Source: Atopomonas sediminilitoris (lineage in GTDB: Bacteria; Pseudomonadota; Gammaproteobacteria; Pseudomonadales; Pseudomonadaceae). From it: a DNA stretch of 64,000 nt. The notes beneath the pieces were generated by a model. It saw nothing but the letters and a program-made list of their open reading frames with translations. It searched no databases and had not been told where the DNA came from. This document shows positions 16,821 through 24,319 of this stretch, in pieces; position 1 is the stretch's first letter; each line of letters begins with the position of its first letter. Location of the stretch: positions 186,001-250,000 of the forward strand of contig NZ_JAKUMM010000005.1 of NCBI RefSeq assembly GCF_022601735.1. Direction: 5' to 3'. The translations under genes were made by a program, and so were the position numbers.

Positions 16821-17546
16821 ATGATTGATAAAGAAGGGCTTTCTCACCACATTTCCCAGCAATACAACGAAGAGCTGGAAGAAGTGCGCAGCCACCTGCT
16901 GGGCATGGGCGGATTGGTCGAGAAGCAAGTCAATGACGCCATCAGCGCGCTGATTGACGCCGACACCGGCTTGGCTGCACAAGTGCGTGAAATTGACGAT
17001 CAGATTAACCAGATGGAGCGCAACATCGACGAAGAGTGCGTGCGCATTCTGGCGCGTCGCCAACCGGCGGCTTCTGACCTGCGCCTGATCATCAGCATCA
17101 GCAAGTCGGTGATCGATCTTGAGCGCATCGGTGACGAGGCGTCGAAAATTGCCAAGCGCGCGATCGAGCTGAGCGAAGGCGGCAACGATAACTCCAAGGG
17201 TTACGTTGAAATCCGCCATATTGGCGACAAAGTGCGCAAGATGGTGCAAGAAGCACTGGACGCGTTCGCCCGCTTTGACGCCAAGCTGGCACTCTCGGTG
17301 GCGCAGCAAGACAAAGCCGTCGACCAAGAATACAAAAGCGCGCTGCGTGAGTTAGTCACCTACATGATGGAAGATCCGCGCTCGATCTCCCGCGTGCTGA
17401 GCGTGATTTGGGTGTTGCGCTCGCTGGAACGCATCGGCGACCATGCTCGCAACATTGCCGAGCTGGTGATCTACTTGGTGCAGGGCACCGACGTGCGCCA
17501 CATCGGCTTAAGCCGCATGGAAGAAGAAGTTCAGCGCGGCCGTTAA
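16821..17546 (+). CDS. phoU: Phosphate signalling regulator PhoU
   Basis: A 241-residue all-helical protein with two PhoU repeats. Metal-binding-type motifs are present: EIDDQINQMERNIDEECVRI in the first repeat, DLERIGDEASKIAKRA, and RSLERIGDHARNIAELVIYL in the second. PhoU links the Pst transporter to the PhoR kinase and represses the Pho regulon when phosphate is plentiful. GGAGCG precedes the ATG. It closes the operon before a strong terminator. Confidence 0.96.
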   Translation: MIDKEGLSHHISQQYNEELEEVRSHLLGMGGLVEKQVNDAISALIDADTGLAAQVREIDDQINQMERNIDEECVRILARRQPAASDLRLIISISKSVIDLERIGDEASKIAKRAIELSEGGNDNSKGYVEIRHIGDKVRKMVQEALDAFARFDAKLALSVAQQDKAVDQEYKSALRELVTYMMEDPRSISRVLSVIWVLRSLERIGDHARNIAELVIYLVQGTDVRHIGLSRMEEEVQRGR

Positions 17547-17853
17547 TGGTTTTAGTTGTCTTAAGCCGGCTACCGATGGCGTAGCCGCACCAGATCCACC
17601 CCGGTCCAAACTTTGTGTGTCGGCTTGCGGACCGGGGTCTTTTTCGATCAAAGCCCCGCCTTTTTCTCTACCCTGATGCAGACAATGTCACGGAACGAAA
17701 CGTTTCCCAGTCTGCTGCATCGGCCTGCATGTCATTGACGTCAAAAAATCACTCTTCCTGACGAGTGCACAGCATTCGTGCCTTGAATACAGTTACATTG
17801 CCTGTGCTGTGCCTCAGTACAGCCTTCCAACAACAACAAAAAGGAAGCAAGCA
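17547..17853. other. Intergenic region after phoU with terminator and two palindromes
   Basis: A 307-base gap. It holds the phoU terminator (17599-17645), a perfect 10-base palindrome GAAACGTTTC at 17697-17706, a second perfect 10-base palindrome TTGACGTCAA at 17735-17744, and an AAGGAAG ribosome site at 17841-17847. The short arms GATGCAG (17675-17681) and CTGCATC (17715-17721) roughly flank the first palindrome. No gene is seen in it. Confidence 0.65.
17599..17645 (+). terminator. Rho-independent terminator of the pst operon
   Basis: CCCCGGTCC at 17599-17607 pairs with GGACCGGGG at 17629-17637 across a 21-base loop, followed directly by TCTTTTT. Confidence 0.8.
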
Positions 17854-18591
17854 ATGTTGTATGCAGTACGGCGTTGCTGTGTGGCTATCGCCCTAAGCGT
17901 GTTGACGTTTGCAGCCCACAGCGCGGATACCCCTTACGATTTATTTCAAGCCGAAGCCTGCCAAGCAGTGAACAGCCTGCTGCTGTATCGCGGTGAAGGC
18001 ACGCAAGCCAAACATGCGGAGCGGCTGCAGCAAGACCTGCAAACACTGAGCACGCAGCTTGCCGGCTTGCCGTCGAGCACCAGCAAACTGGCGAGCAAAC
18101 ATGCCGAGTTGGAGCGCTTGCTGCGGCAGGGTTTGACCTTTGGCCCCAGCGAAGAAGATATGCCGTGGGCCTACCCTGAAGACCTTGCCGAAGCCCTGCG
18201 CCAAACCTTGCTGGCGACCATCGAGGCCAGCGGCGGCGAAGCGGTTAACGGCCTCTCACAGCGCATCGAATACCTGACCGTGCAGTACTTGTACCGGGCC
18301 TACTTTGGTTTGTTTGAAGCCCTACGCGAGCGGCCTGATTTGTACTTAGGGCAGACCGATACCGTATTGATTGCCAGTATCGAAGAGGCCTTAACGGATA
18401 AGGCGAAAAATCCGCAACTGCAAGACGGTAAAGCGCAAGCGCGTTGGAAGTTTCTTAAGGTGGCGCTCAGTGACATGAACTCCGATGACGGTGCCGTCAT
18501 GGTGGGCACGCGCTCTGGGCGGCCGTATGCGCCCTTGATTGTCGACCGCCACTCACGCGCGCTGACCGAGCGCATTGCCCAGCTGCAATAG
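17854..18591 (+). CDS. Exported protein of unknown function downstream of phoU
   Basis: A 245-residue protein. AAGGAAG precedes ATG 17854, and residues 1-24 form a signal peptide (ending AAHSA). The mature part is mostly helical, with one early Cys (EACQAVNSLLLYRG) and no recognised domain. The gene has its own terminator (18610-18638) and sits between the pst operon and the RR-CheC-HK operon. Two palindromes in its upstream region suggest a dedicated regulator. I do not recognise the family. Confidence 0.75.
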   Translation: MLYAVRRCCVAIALSVLTFAAHSADTPYDLFQAEACQAVNSLLLYRGEGTQAKHAERLQQDLQTLSTQLAGLPSSTSKLASKHAELERLLRQGLTFGPSEEDMPWAYPEDLAEALRQTLLATIEASGGEAVNGLSQRIEYLTVQYLYRAYFGLFEALRERPDLYLGQTDTVLIASIEEALTDKAKNPQLQDGKAQARWKFLKVALSDMNSDDGAVMVGTRSGRPYAPLIVDRHSRALTERIAQLQ

Positions 18592-18609
18592 CGCGCATCA
18601 CGCTTCAGG

Positions 18610-18638
18610 TTTTGGCTCGGTGCAACGCCGAGCCAAAA
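18610..18638 (+). terminator. Rho-independent terminator
   Basis: TTTTGGCTCGG at 18610-18620 pairs perfectly with its complement at 18628-18638 around a 7-base loop. The stem ends in A:T pairs; little T run follows on the plus strand. Confidence 0.6.
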
Positions 18639-18747
18639 CATTGTCGTTAGCATGAGAAGAAAAATCGTCACATAACTGGCAAAAGCGCAAAAAACCAACC
18701 TTACTTAGATCAGTTTCGCCTAGCACAGGCCGCGCTGGAGGAGTGCC

Positions 18748-19107
18748 GTGAAAGTACTGATCGTCGATGATTCAAGCATGTCGCGCAAACTGGTGATGCG
18801 TGCCTTGCCCGAAGATTTTGCTACGCAAATTACCCAAGCGGGCAATGGCGTCGAAGCGCTGGAGGCTTTCCACAGCGGTGCCGCTGAAGTGATTTTTCTC
18901 GATTTAACCATGCCAGTCATGGATGGTTTCAACACCCTTGAAGCCCTGAAAAAAGAAGATGCCAACGCGATTGTGATCGTAATCAGCGCGGATATTCAGC
19001 CGATTGCACAAGAGCGTGTGCGCAACTTAGGCGCGGCCGCATTTGTAAAAAAACCCATCACACCTGAGGCCATGGAGCAGGCGCTGTTCGATGTAGGTCT
19101 GATCTGA
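18748..19107 (+). CDS. Stand-alone CheY-like response regulator
   Basis: A 119-residue receiver domain with no output domain. Acidic pocket residues D7 and D8, phospho-acceptor D52 in IFLDLTMPVMDG, S80 and the conserved Lys at 101-102 (FVKKP) are all in place. GTG is the start, with a strong GGAGGAG before it. It begins an operon with a CheC-like phosphatase and a histidine kinase. By position downstream of phoU it corresponds, as far as I remember, to P. aeruginosa PA5364. It probably receives phosphate from the kinase at 19722 and acts by protein-protein contact. Confidence 0.9.
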   Translation: MKVLIVDDSSMSRKLVMRALPEDFATQITQAGNGVEALEAFHSGAAEVIFLDLTMPVMDGFNTLEALKKEDANAIVIVISADIQPIAQERVRNLGAAAFVKKPITPEAMEQALFDVGLI

Positions 19108-19721
19108 TGAGCCAACTGACTGTATTAAGCGAAGACCAGCGCGACGCGCTGCAAGAGTTGATGAACGTGGCCATGGGGCAAAGCGCTGATCGTTTAGCGC
19201 GGCTGACCAGCACATTTGTCACCTTGTCGGTGCCGCGCGTGCATGCCGTTACCGACACGCTGGACAAGGTGTTGGATTTACTGGGGCTGGGCAAAGAAGC
19301 CATGTTGGTCACGCGTCAGTCTTTTTTGGGCAAGCTCCGTGGCGAGGTGCTGGTGTGCTTTGGCGAGCAAGGGGCCAGTGAGCTGTCAGGGCTTATGGGG
19401 TACGGCGATGACGTGGACGCCAGCACCCAAGATGAGCTGCTGATGGACGTCACCAACATTCTTACCGGCGCTTGCATCAACGGCTTGGCCCAGCAGATTC
19501 AGACCATGGTCAGCTACGGCTCGCCGTCGTTGATGGCGCGGGCCAAATCCCTGCGCGAGGTACTGCAAGAGCAAATCCTACAGGGCTATCAGTCGCTGGT
19601 GCTGGAGGTGCGCTTTGAGGTGGAGTCGCACAGCTTTATGTGCGATCTGCTGGTGTGCATCACCGACGACTCAGCGGCCGTGGTGATCGAGGCGGTAGAC
19701 CAACTCTTGAGTGATTTCTAA
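19107..19721 (+). CDS. CheC/CheX-type CheY-P phosphatase
   Basis: A 204-residue CheC-like protein. Phosphatase signatures are DALQELMNVAMGQSADRL (Glu and Asn spaced as E-x2-N) near residue 14 and DELLMDVTNILTGACINGL near residue 110, where Asp replaces the usual Glu, so the second site may be weak. CheC proteins dephosphorylate CheY-type regulators. The ATG overlaps the receiver's stop as TGATG, so the receiver and its likely phosphatase are translationally coupled. No chemotaxis genes are adjacent; the target is probably the receiver at 18748. Confidence 0.85.
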   Translation: MSQLTVLSEDQRDALQELMNVAMGQSADRLARLTSTFVTLSVPRVHAVTDTLDKVLDLLGLGKEAMLVTRQSFLGKLRGEVLVCFGEQGASELSGLMGYGDDVDASTQDELLMDVTNILTGACINGLAQQIQTMVSYGSPSLMARAKSLREVLQEQILQGYQSLVLEVRFEVESHSFMCDLLVCITDDSAAVVIEAVDQLLSDF

Positions 19722-21029
19722 ATGGCCACCGTGGGCATGCCGACGCTGGCTTCGGTGCTGCAACAGATCAACCTCGGCGTGGTGTTGTTGGATGCCGAGG
19801 CGCGGGTGCATTTCTGGAATGACTTTATGGCCGTTAACAGCGGCACCCGGGCGGAGACTGCGGTCGGCCAGTTGCTGTTTGAGTTGTGCCCGGAAGTGCC
19901 CGAACTCTGGATTAAGAAAAAACTCGAAAGTGTCTTCACCCTTGAGAACATGGCCTTTAGCGCGTGGCAACAGCGGCCCCATCTGTTTGATTTTGCTGGC
20001 AGTCGCCCCATCACGGGGCAAGCGCAAAAAATGTTTCAGAACGCGACATTTTTTCCGCTGCGTGAAGAAGGCGGCGCGATCACCTTGGTGTGTTTGGCGC
20101 TAACTGATGCGACCGACATTGCCGTCCAGCAATTAGCCTTAGCCGAGCTTAACCAGCTGCTGCAGGCGGAAAAAGACGAGCAAACACGGCTGATCAAACG
20201 CTTGGAAGAAACCCAAGCCCAGTTGCTGCAATCAGAAAAAATGGCGGCTATCGGCCAGCTGGCCGCCGGTGTGGCGCATGAAATTAACAACCCGGTTGGC
20301 TTTGTGAACTCTAACCTGGGCTCACTCAAAGGCTACTTCGATGAAGTGTTTGCCGTGCTCACCGAGTACCAAACGTTAATCGCGGCACAAGGGAATCCAG
20401 AGCTAGACAGCGCCGTGCAGGCGTTGAATAAAAAAGCCGATGTGGACTTTCTCACCCAAGACATTGCCGAGCTGATTCGCGAATCCCAAGGTGGCTTAGA
20501 TCGGGTTAAACGGATTGTGGTGGACTTGCGCGATTTTTCGCACGTGGACAGCAGCGAATGGAACATGGCTGACCTGCACCATGGCCTAGACAGCACCCTG
20601 AACGTGATCTGGAACGAGATCAAATACCGTGTCGAGATCATCAAAGAGTACGGCGACATACCCGCCGTTGAGGCCATCGGCGCGCAGCTTAATCAAGTGT
20701 TTATGAACTTAATTATCAATGCCTCGCACGCCGTAGGTGAAGGCGGGCATATTTGGCTGCGCACCGGCACGCAGGATGGTGAGGTGTTTGTTGAGGTGCG
20801 TGATGACGGCTGCGGCATCGACCCAGACAATCTTAATCGGTTGTTTGAGCCGTTTTTCACCACCAAGCCGGTGGGTAAAGGCACCGGCTTGGGCTTGTCA
20901 CTGGCCTACAGCATCATCAACAAGCATCACGGGCGCTTGACGGTCGATAGCGTGGTGGGTGAGGGCAGTCGCTTCACGGTGTGGCTACCTCAGCGTCAGC
21001 CGGCCGCAGCGGCCGAGGCTGACGCTTAA
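19722..21029 (+). CDS. Cytoplasmic PAS sensor histidine kinase
   Basis: A 435-residue kinase without membrane helices. Residues about 5-130 form a PAS-like sensor (VLLDAEARVHFWNDFMAV), residues 135-170 a coiled coil, then the H-box GVAHEINNPVGF with phospho-accepting His186, the N-box FMNLIINASHAV, G1 DDGCGIDP and G2 GKGTGLGLSL. The HEINNP form is typical of NtrB-like kinases. The ATG directly follows the CheC stop. It is the probable phosphodonor for the receiver at 18748, forming a soluble three-protein relay; the PAS ligand is unknown. Confidence 0.9.
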   Translation: MATVGMPTLASVLQQINLGVVLLDAEARVHFWNDFMAVNSGTRAETAVGQLLFELCPEVPELWIKKKLESVFTLENMAFSAWQQRPHLFDFAGSRPITGQAQKMFQNATFFPLREEGGAITLVCLALTDATDIAVQQLALAELNQLLQAEKDEQTRLIKRLEETQAQLLQSEKMAAIGQLAAGVAHEINNPVGFVNSNLGSLKGYFDEVFAVLTEYQTLIAAQGNPELDSAVQALNKKADVDFLTQDIAELIRESQGGLDRVKRIVVDLRDFSHVDSSEWNMADLHHGLDSTLNVIWNEIKYRVEIIKEYGDIPAVEAIGAQLNQVFMNLIINASHAVGEGGHIWLRTGTQDGEVFVEVRDDGCGIDPDNLNRLFEPFFTTKPVGKGTGLGLSLAYSIINKHHGRLTVDSVVGEGSRFTVWLPQRQPAAAAEADA

Positions 21030-21043
21030 GGGGCATTGCGCCA

Positions 21044-21568
21044 CTATTCAGTCGTTTGCGGCTTGGCGGGGAAGCGCCCATTTTGTTGGCTGCTTGCGCT
21101 GCTTGACGTGGGCTCGTTGCCAGCTTGTTCGCGGCTGTTGTCCTCGGGCGTCGGCAGCGGTTTCGCTTCGCGGTATTGCTCATACCCCAAGCCCACTTGC
21201 GGGGCGTTGGCGATCAGCTCGATCTGCTTGATGTCTTCAATACGAAACACCACTTCGCCGGTGTTTTCACGGTCGGCGTAAGCGTGAATTTTGTCGTCAT
21301 TCCCCCAGTAGCGCACTTCTTCAAGGGTGATAAAGCCGCGTTGCGCGCGATTATTTTTAATCAGGCGGTACAAGGGCTGGGCGATGCGGCCGTAGTAGTA
21401 ATAGCTGTCCATGCCGGTTTCGCTGGGCACGTTAAAGTGGATAAACGCCCACAGCTGCTTAGGCGCAGCATCGGCCAGCGGCGCGCGCAGCTCCTCTGCG
21501 GGTTTGTCACAGGCGCTTAGTAGCGCGGCAGCCAGAAGAAGTGTGGAGAGAGAGAGCAGTGGGCGCAT
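21044..21568 (-). CDS. Lipoprotein of unknown function
   Basis: A 174-residue precursor with lipobox LLSAC (Cys near residue 20). The mature part contains WAFIHFNVPSETGMDSYYYY and DKIHAYADRENTGEVVFRI, then a low-complexity Ser/Gln/Glu tail. No known domain is recognised. It converges with the histidine kinase, with only 14 bases between stops. Confidence 0.72.
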   Translation of the reverse strand: MRPLLSLSTLLLAAALLSACDKPAEELRAPLADAAPKQLWAFIHFNVPSETGMDSYYYYGRIAQPLYRLIKNNRAQRGFITLEEVRYWGNDDKIHAYADRENTGEVVFRIEDIKQIELIANAPQVGLGYEQYREAKPLPTPEDNSREQAGNEPTSSSASSQQNGRFPAKPQTTE

Positions 21569-21620
21569 ACGCTTCCTTGTCTTGATGCAAGCAATGCGCC
21601 CACGCTAGCCAACTATGGCA

Positions 21621-21638
21621 GCGCCGGCAAGCCGGCGC
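21621..21638. repeat. Perfect 8-bp hairpin, possible REP-like palindrome
   Basis: GCGCCGGC at 21621-21628 and GCCGGCGC at 21631-21638 around AA. It lies between two minus-strand genes. Its core, CCGGCAAGCCG, recurs in the hairpin at 37116-37143. It may act as a terminator for the copper-chaperone gene or be an extragenic palindrome. Confidence 0.45.
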
Positions 21639-21645
21639 GTAGCCA

Positions 21646-22143
21646 TTAGTGGTTTTGATGCGCGTCGTTGCTGTCAGCGACTGGCGCATCGACAGGTTGT
21701 TCGACTTTGATCTCGACGGTGACTTCGCCAGCGTGCTCAAAGATCAAGGTCAATGGGAAGCTGGTGCCGGCCTCCAGCGGTTGTTTTAGCCCCATCAGCA
21801 TCAGGTGTTGGGCGCCTGGCTGTAATTGCACCTGGCCGTTGGCTGGAATGTCCACCGCCTCTAACTGGCGCATTTTCATCAAGCCGTCGTGGTGCTCCAT
21901 GGTATGGATTTCAGTGACGGCAGCTCGCTCGGTGCGAGCGCCAAGCAGTCGGTCTGCTTGTGCGCCATGGTTCATGATGGTGACAAACGCGCCGCCATTA
22001 GGGGCGACAGCCGGCAGTGGCCGTGCCCACGGATGCATGATGTGCAGCTCACCGGCTTTGTAGTCGTGCGCAAGCACGCCGCCTGAGGTGGCCAGTAGGC
22101 CGAGCAGGCCAATGAGTCGGACTAAGCGGATGGGGTTTTTCAT
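21646..22143 (-). CDS. Periplasmic PCu(A)C copper chaperone
   Basis: A 165-residue precursor starting at ATG 22141-22143, with a signal peptide ending GGVLAH near residue 25. The PCu(A)C (DUF461) copper site is present as IHTMEHHDGLMKMR and HLMLMGL, supplying the His and Met ligands, and the C-terminus ends in His-containing NDAHQNH. The family delivers Cu(I) to the CuA centre of cytochrome oxidase or buffers periplasmic copper. No Sco or cox gene is adjacent. Confidence 0.9.
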   Translation of the reverse strand: MKNPIRLVRLIGLLGLLATSGGVLAHDYKAGELHIMHPWARPLPAVAPNGGAFVTIMNHGAQADRLLGARTERAAVTEIHTMEHHDGLMKMRQLEAVDIPANGQVQLQPGAQHLMLMGLKQPLEAGTSFPLTLIFEHAGEVTVEIKVEQPVDAPVADSNDAHQNH

Positions 22144-22276
22144 CGCGGTCTCAAAAAAGGGAATAAACGCAAACTCTAGCACGCACATCAGGGGGAAATG
22201 GCGCGGCAGGTTGTCGCATTGCGCGTGCGCCATGAGAGCCAGCGTCTATGCTTGAAACAGGTTTTAGGAGTGCTGC

Positions 22277-23182
22277 ATGAGCAAAGTAACTGTGTTGGTG
22301 GTCGATGATGCTGCTTTCATTCGCGACTTAGTGAAGAAGGGCCTGCGCTCGCACTTACCCGGCGTACAAATTGAAGAGGCCATCAACGGTCGCAAAGCCC
22401 AGCAAATCCTCGCGCGGGTCGATATTGACTTGGTGTTGTGTGACTGGGAAATGCCCGAGATGAGCGGCCTCGAACTGCTCACCTGGGTACGCAGCGAGCC
22501 GCGTACGGCCAAAGTGCCGTTCGTGATGGTGACCAGCCGCGGCGATAAAGAGAATGTCGTCCAAGCCATTCAAGCCGGTGTGTCGGACTACATCGGCAAG
22601 CCGTTCTCCAATGACCAGCTGATCACCAAAGTTAAAAAAGCGCTGAACAAAGCGGGCAAGCTGCAACTGTTAGCTCAGCAAGCGAGCAAGCCCACTGCAG
22701 CGTCGGCGTTTGGTAATGATTCGCTAAATGCCTTGACCGGTGGTAAAGCGCCGGTGGTCAACACCCCGCCGCCTGTGGCGGCTGAGGCATTTGCGGCAAA
22801 ACCTGCGGCCAAAGCCGCCAGCTCGGCGAGCAAAGCGCCCCCGGCAGGGCGTGGGCAGGGCACCTTGCGGTTGCCTAACAGCAGCTGTGATTGCGTGATC
22901 AAGGCGTTGAGCCTTAAAGAGGCGCAACTGGTGGTGAAGGTGCAAGAGCAGCTGCCGCAGGTGTTGGAGTCCGCCGTATTGGACTTACAGCAAGGCGCGG
23001 ACAATGAAGTGGCACGCCTCAATGGCTATTTGCACAGCGTTGCGGCGATGGAAAACACCCCCAGCAGCGAGTGGCTGGTGGTGGTGTTTCGATTTGTCGA
23101 TAAAGATCCACAGAAGCTCGACTACTTGTCGCGCCTGATTGCCCGCGGCTCGGTGCAAAAGCATTACTCGCCAGGCGCGTAA
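22277..23182 (+). CDS. Response regulator with degenerate PilZ-like C-terminal domain
   Basis: A 301-residue protein. Residues 1-125 are a receiver with D10 and D11, phospho-acceptor D56 (LVLCDWEMPEMSG), T86 and K108. Residues 130-195 are an Ala/Lys/Pro linker. Residues about 195-301 form a second domain with strands such as LRLPNSSCDCVIKALSLKEA and WLVVVFRFVDKDPQ, a layout like PilZ but without the RxxxR c-di-GMP motif. That assignment is a guess from pattern. TTAGGAG precedes the ATG. It is close to, but separate from, the RR-CheC-HK operon. Confidence 0.82.
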   Translation: MSKVTVLVVDDAAFIRDLVKKGLRSHLPGVQIEEAINGRKAQQILARVDIDLVLCDWEMPEMSGLELLTWVRSEPRTAKVPFVMVTSRGDKENVVQAIQAGVSDYIGKPFSNDQLITKVKKALNKAGKLQLLAQQASKPTAASAFGNDSLNALTGGKAPVVNTPPPVAAEAFAAKPAAKAASSASKAPPAGRGQGTLRLPNSSCDCVIKALSLKEAQLVVKVQEQLPQVLESAVLDLQQGADNEVARLNGYLHSVAAMENTPSSEWLVVVFRFVDKDPQKLDYLSRLIARGSVQKHYSPGA

Positions 23183-23320
23183 GCGGGTTGATTAAGCCTT
23201 TTGTGCGCAACACCGCACGGCTTAGGCGCAGACTGTTTCACAGCTTGATAAACTCGCCTCGCCGCGCAGGCTGTGGCCTGCTAGGCTTTTTAGTCCATGC
23301 TTTGTTGATGTTTCACGGCC

Positions 23321-24226
23321 ATGTTGCGTTCGCTTGTTGTCATGCTCGCCAGTTGTTCTTTGTTCGCCTACGCAAGTAGCGCGGCGGCGTTGACCGTTTA
23401 TAAGTACGTCGATAAGAACGGCGTAGTGACCTACAGCGATGAAGCGGCACCGGGCGCGGAAGTGTTCCAGTTCCGTGACCGCATGGTTGAGCGCATCGAC
23501 AGCCAGGTCAAACTCAGCACACAAAAGCATGAGGCCGGGCATACCCTGATTGTGGATAACCAACTGCATGCGCCGGTGCAAATCGAACTCAGCTTGAGTG
23601 CTCTGGCGAATGTCAGTGGTGCGCCGGATAAGGCGCTCAATTGGGTGCTGCCGCCGCGCAGCAAGATCCGCCTGCTGACCTTAGCGCCTAAAGATGCCAG
23701 CCAGCCCATGCGCTATAAGCCACGGCTAAAAACGGCCTTGGGTGATCCGCGCCTGCTGCCAAAACGTTTTGCCTACCCGTTGCCGTGGCAGGGTGGGCCG
23801 TTTCGCTTAACCCAAGGCGCCAATGGTAAGTACAGCCACTTCACCGCCAAAGGTCGCTACGCCATGGACATCGCCATGCCGGTCGGCACGCCCATCGTGG
23901 CGGCGCGCGGCGGGGTGGTGGTAAAAACTGAAAACCAGCAAAGCGGACGCGGTAACAATCCTTCCGGCAACTATGTGCGCGTGCTGCATGAAGACGGCAC
24001 CATGAGCGTGTACTTGCACTTGATGCGCGGCTCGGTTGCGGTGATGGAGGGGCAGCGGGTTAAGCGTGGTCAGCAATTGGCACGCTCGGGCAATACCGGC
24101 AACAGCACGGGCCCGCATCTGCACTTTGTGGTGCAGCGCAATGTCGGCATGGCGGTGGAGTCGATTCCGTTCGATTTCAGCCAGCCGGTTAACAGCTTGC
24201 CCAATTTTGCCGTCGGTGGTGATTGA
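23321..24226 (+). CDS. M23 peptidase with N-terminal DUF4124 domain
   Basis: A 301-residue exported protein with a signal peptide ending near residue 22. Residues about 23-60 match DUF4124 (VYKYVDKNGVVTYSDEA). The C-terminal half is a LytM/M23 domain, with RYAMDIAMPVGTPI, a Gly-rich strand and the zinc-binding HxH in GPHLHFVVQ. The first zinc ligand would be the His of YSHFTAKG, a variant found in this subfamily. M23 enzymes cut peptidoglycan cross-bridges or activate amidases. The start is the first ATG with a signal sequence; its ribosome site is poor. Confidence 0.88.
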   Translation: MLRSLVVMLASCSLFAYASSAAALTVYKYVDKNGVVTYSDEAAPGAEVFQFRDRMVERIDSQVKLSTQKHEAGHTLIVDNQLHAPVQIELSLSALANVSGAPDKALNWVLPPRSKIRLLTLAPKDASQPMRYKPRLKTALGDPRLLPKRFAYPLPWQGGPFRLTQGANGKYSHFTAKGRYAMDIAMPVGTPIVAARGGVVVKTENQQSGRGNNPSGNYVRVLHEDGTMSVYLHLMRGSVAVMEGQRVKRGQQLARSGNTGNSTGPHLHFVVQRNVGMAVESIPFDFSQPVNSLPNFAVGGD

Positions 24227-24249
24227 CCAGTCACTAAAAACACATCGGT

Positions 24250-24267
24250 TTGTCGTTTAACTGTCAT
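24250..24267 (+). promoter_or_regulatory. Pho box upstream of phoX
   Basis: TTGTCGT at 24250-24256 and CTGTCAT at 24261-24267 are two PhoB half-sites (5 of 7 and 7 of 7) with the correct 4-base spacer, 53 bases before the phoX ATG. No good -10 element is obvious after it. Confidence 0.72.
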
Positions 24268-24319
24268 CAAGGCTCGCCATCGTTGGGCGCCTTAGATGGC
24301 CTAATTAAAAGGACGCCCG

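Noticed and set aside
23266..23291. GCAGGC/GCCTGC hairpin followed by a T run after the response regulator gene
   Set aside because: The T run starts 5 bases after a short 6-bp stem, which is too weak to call a terminator.
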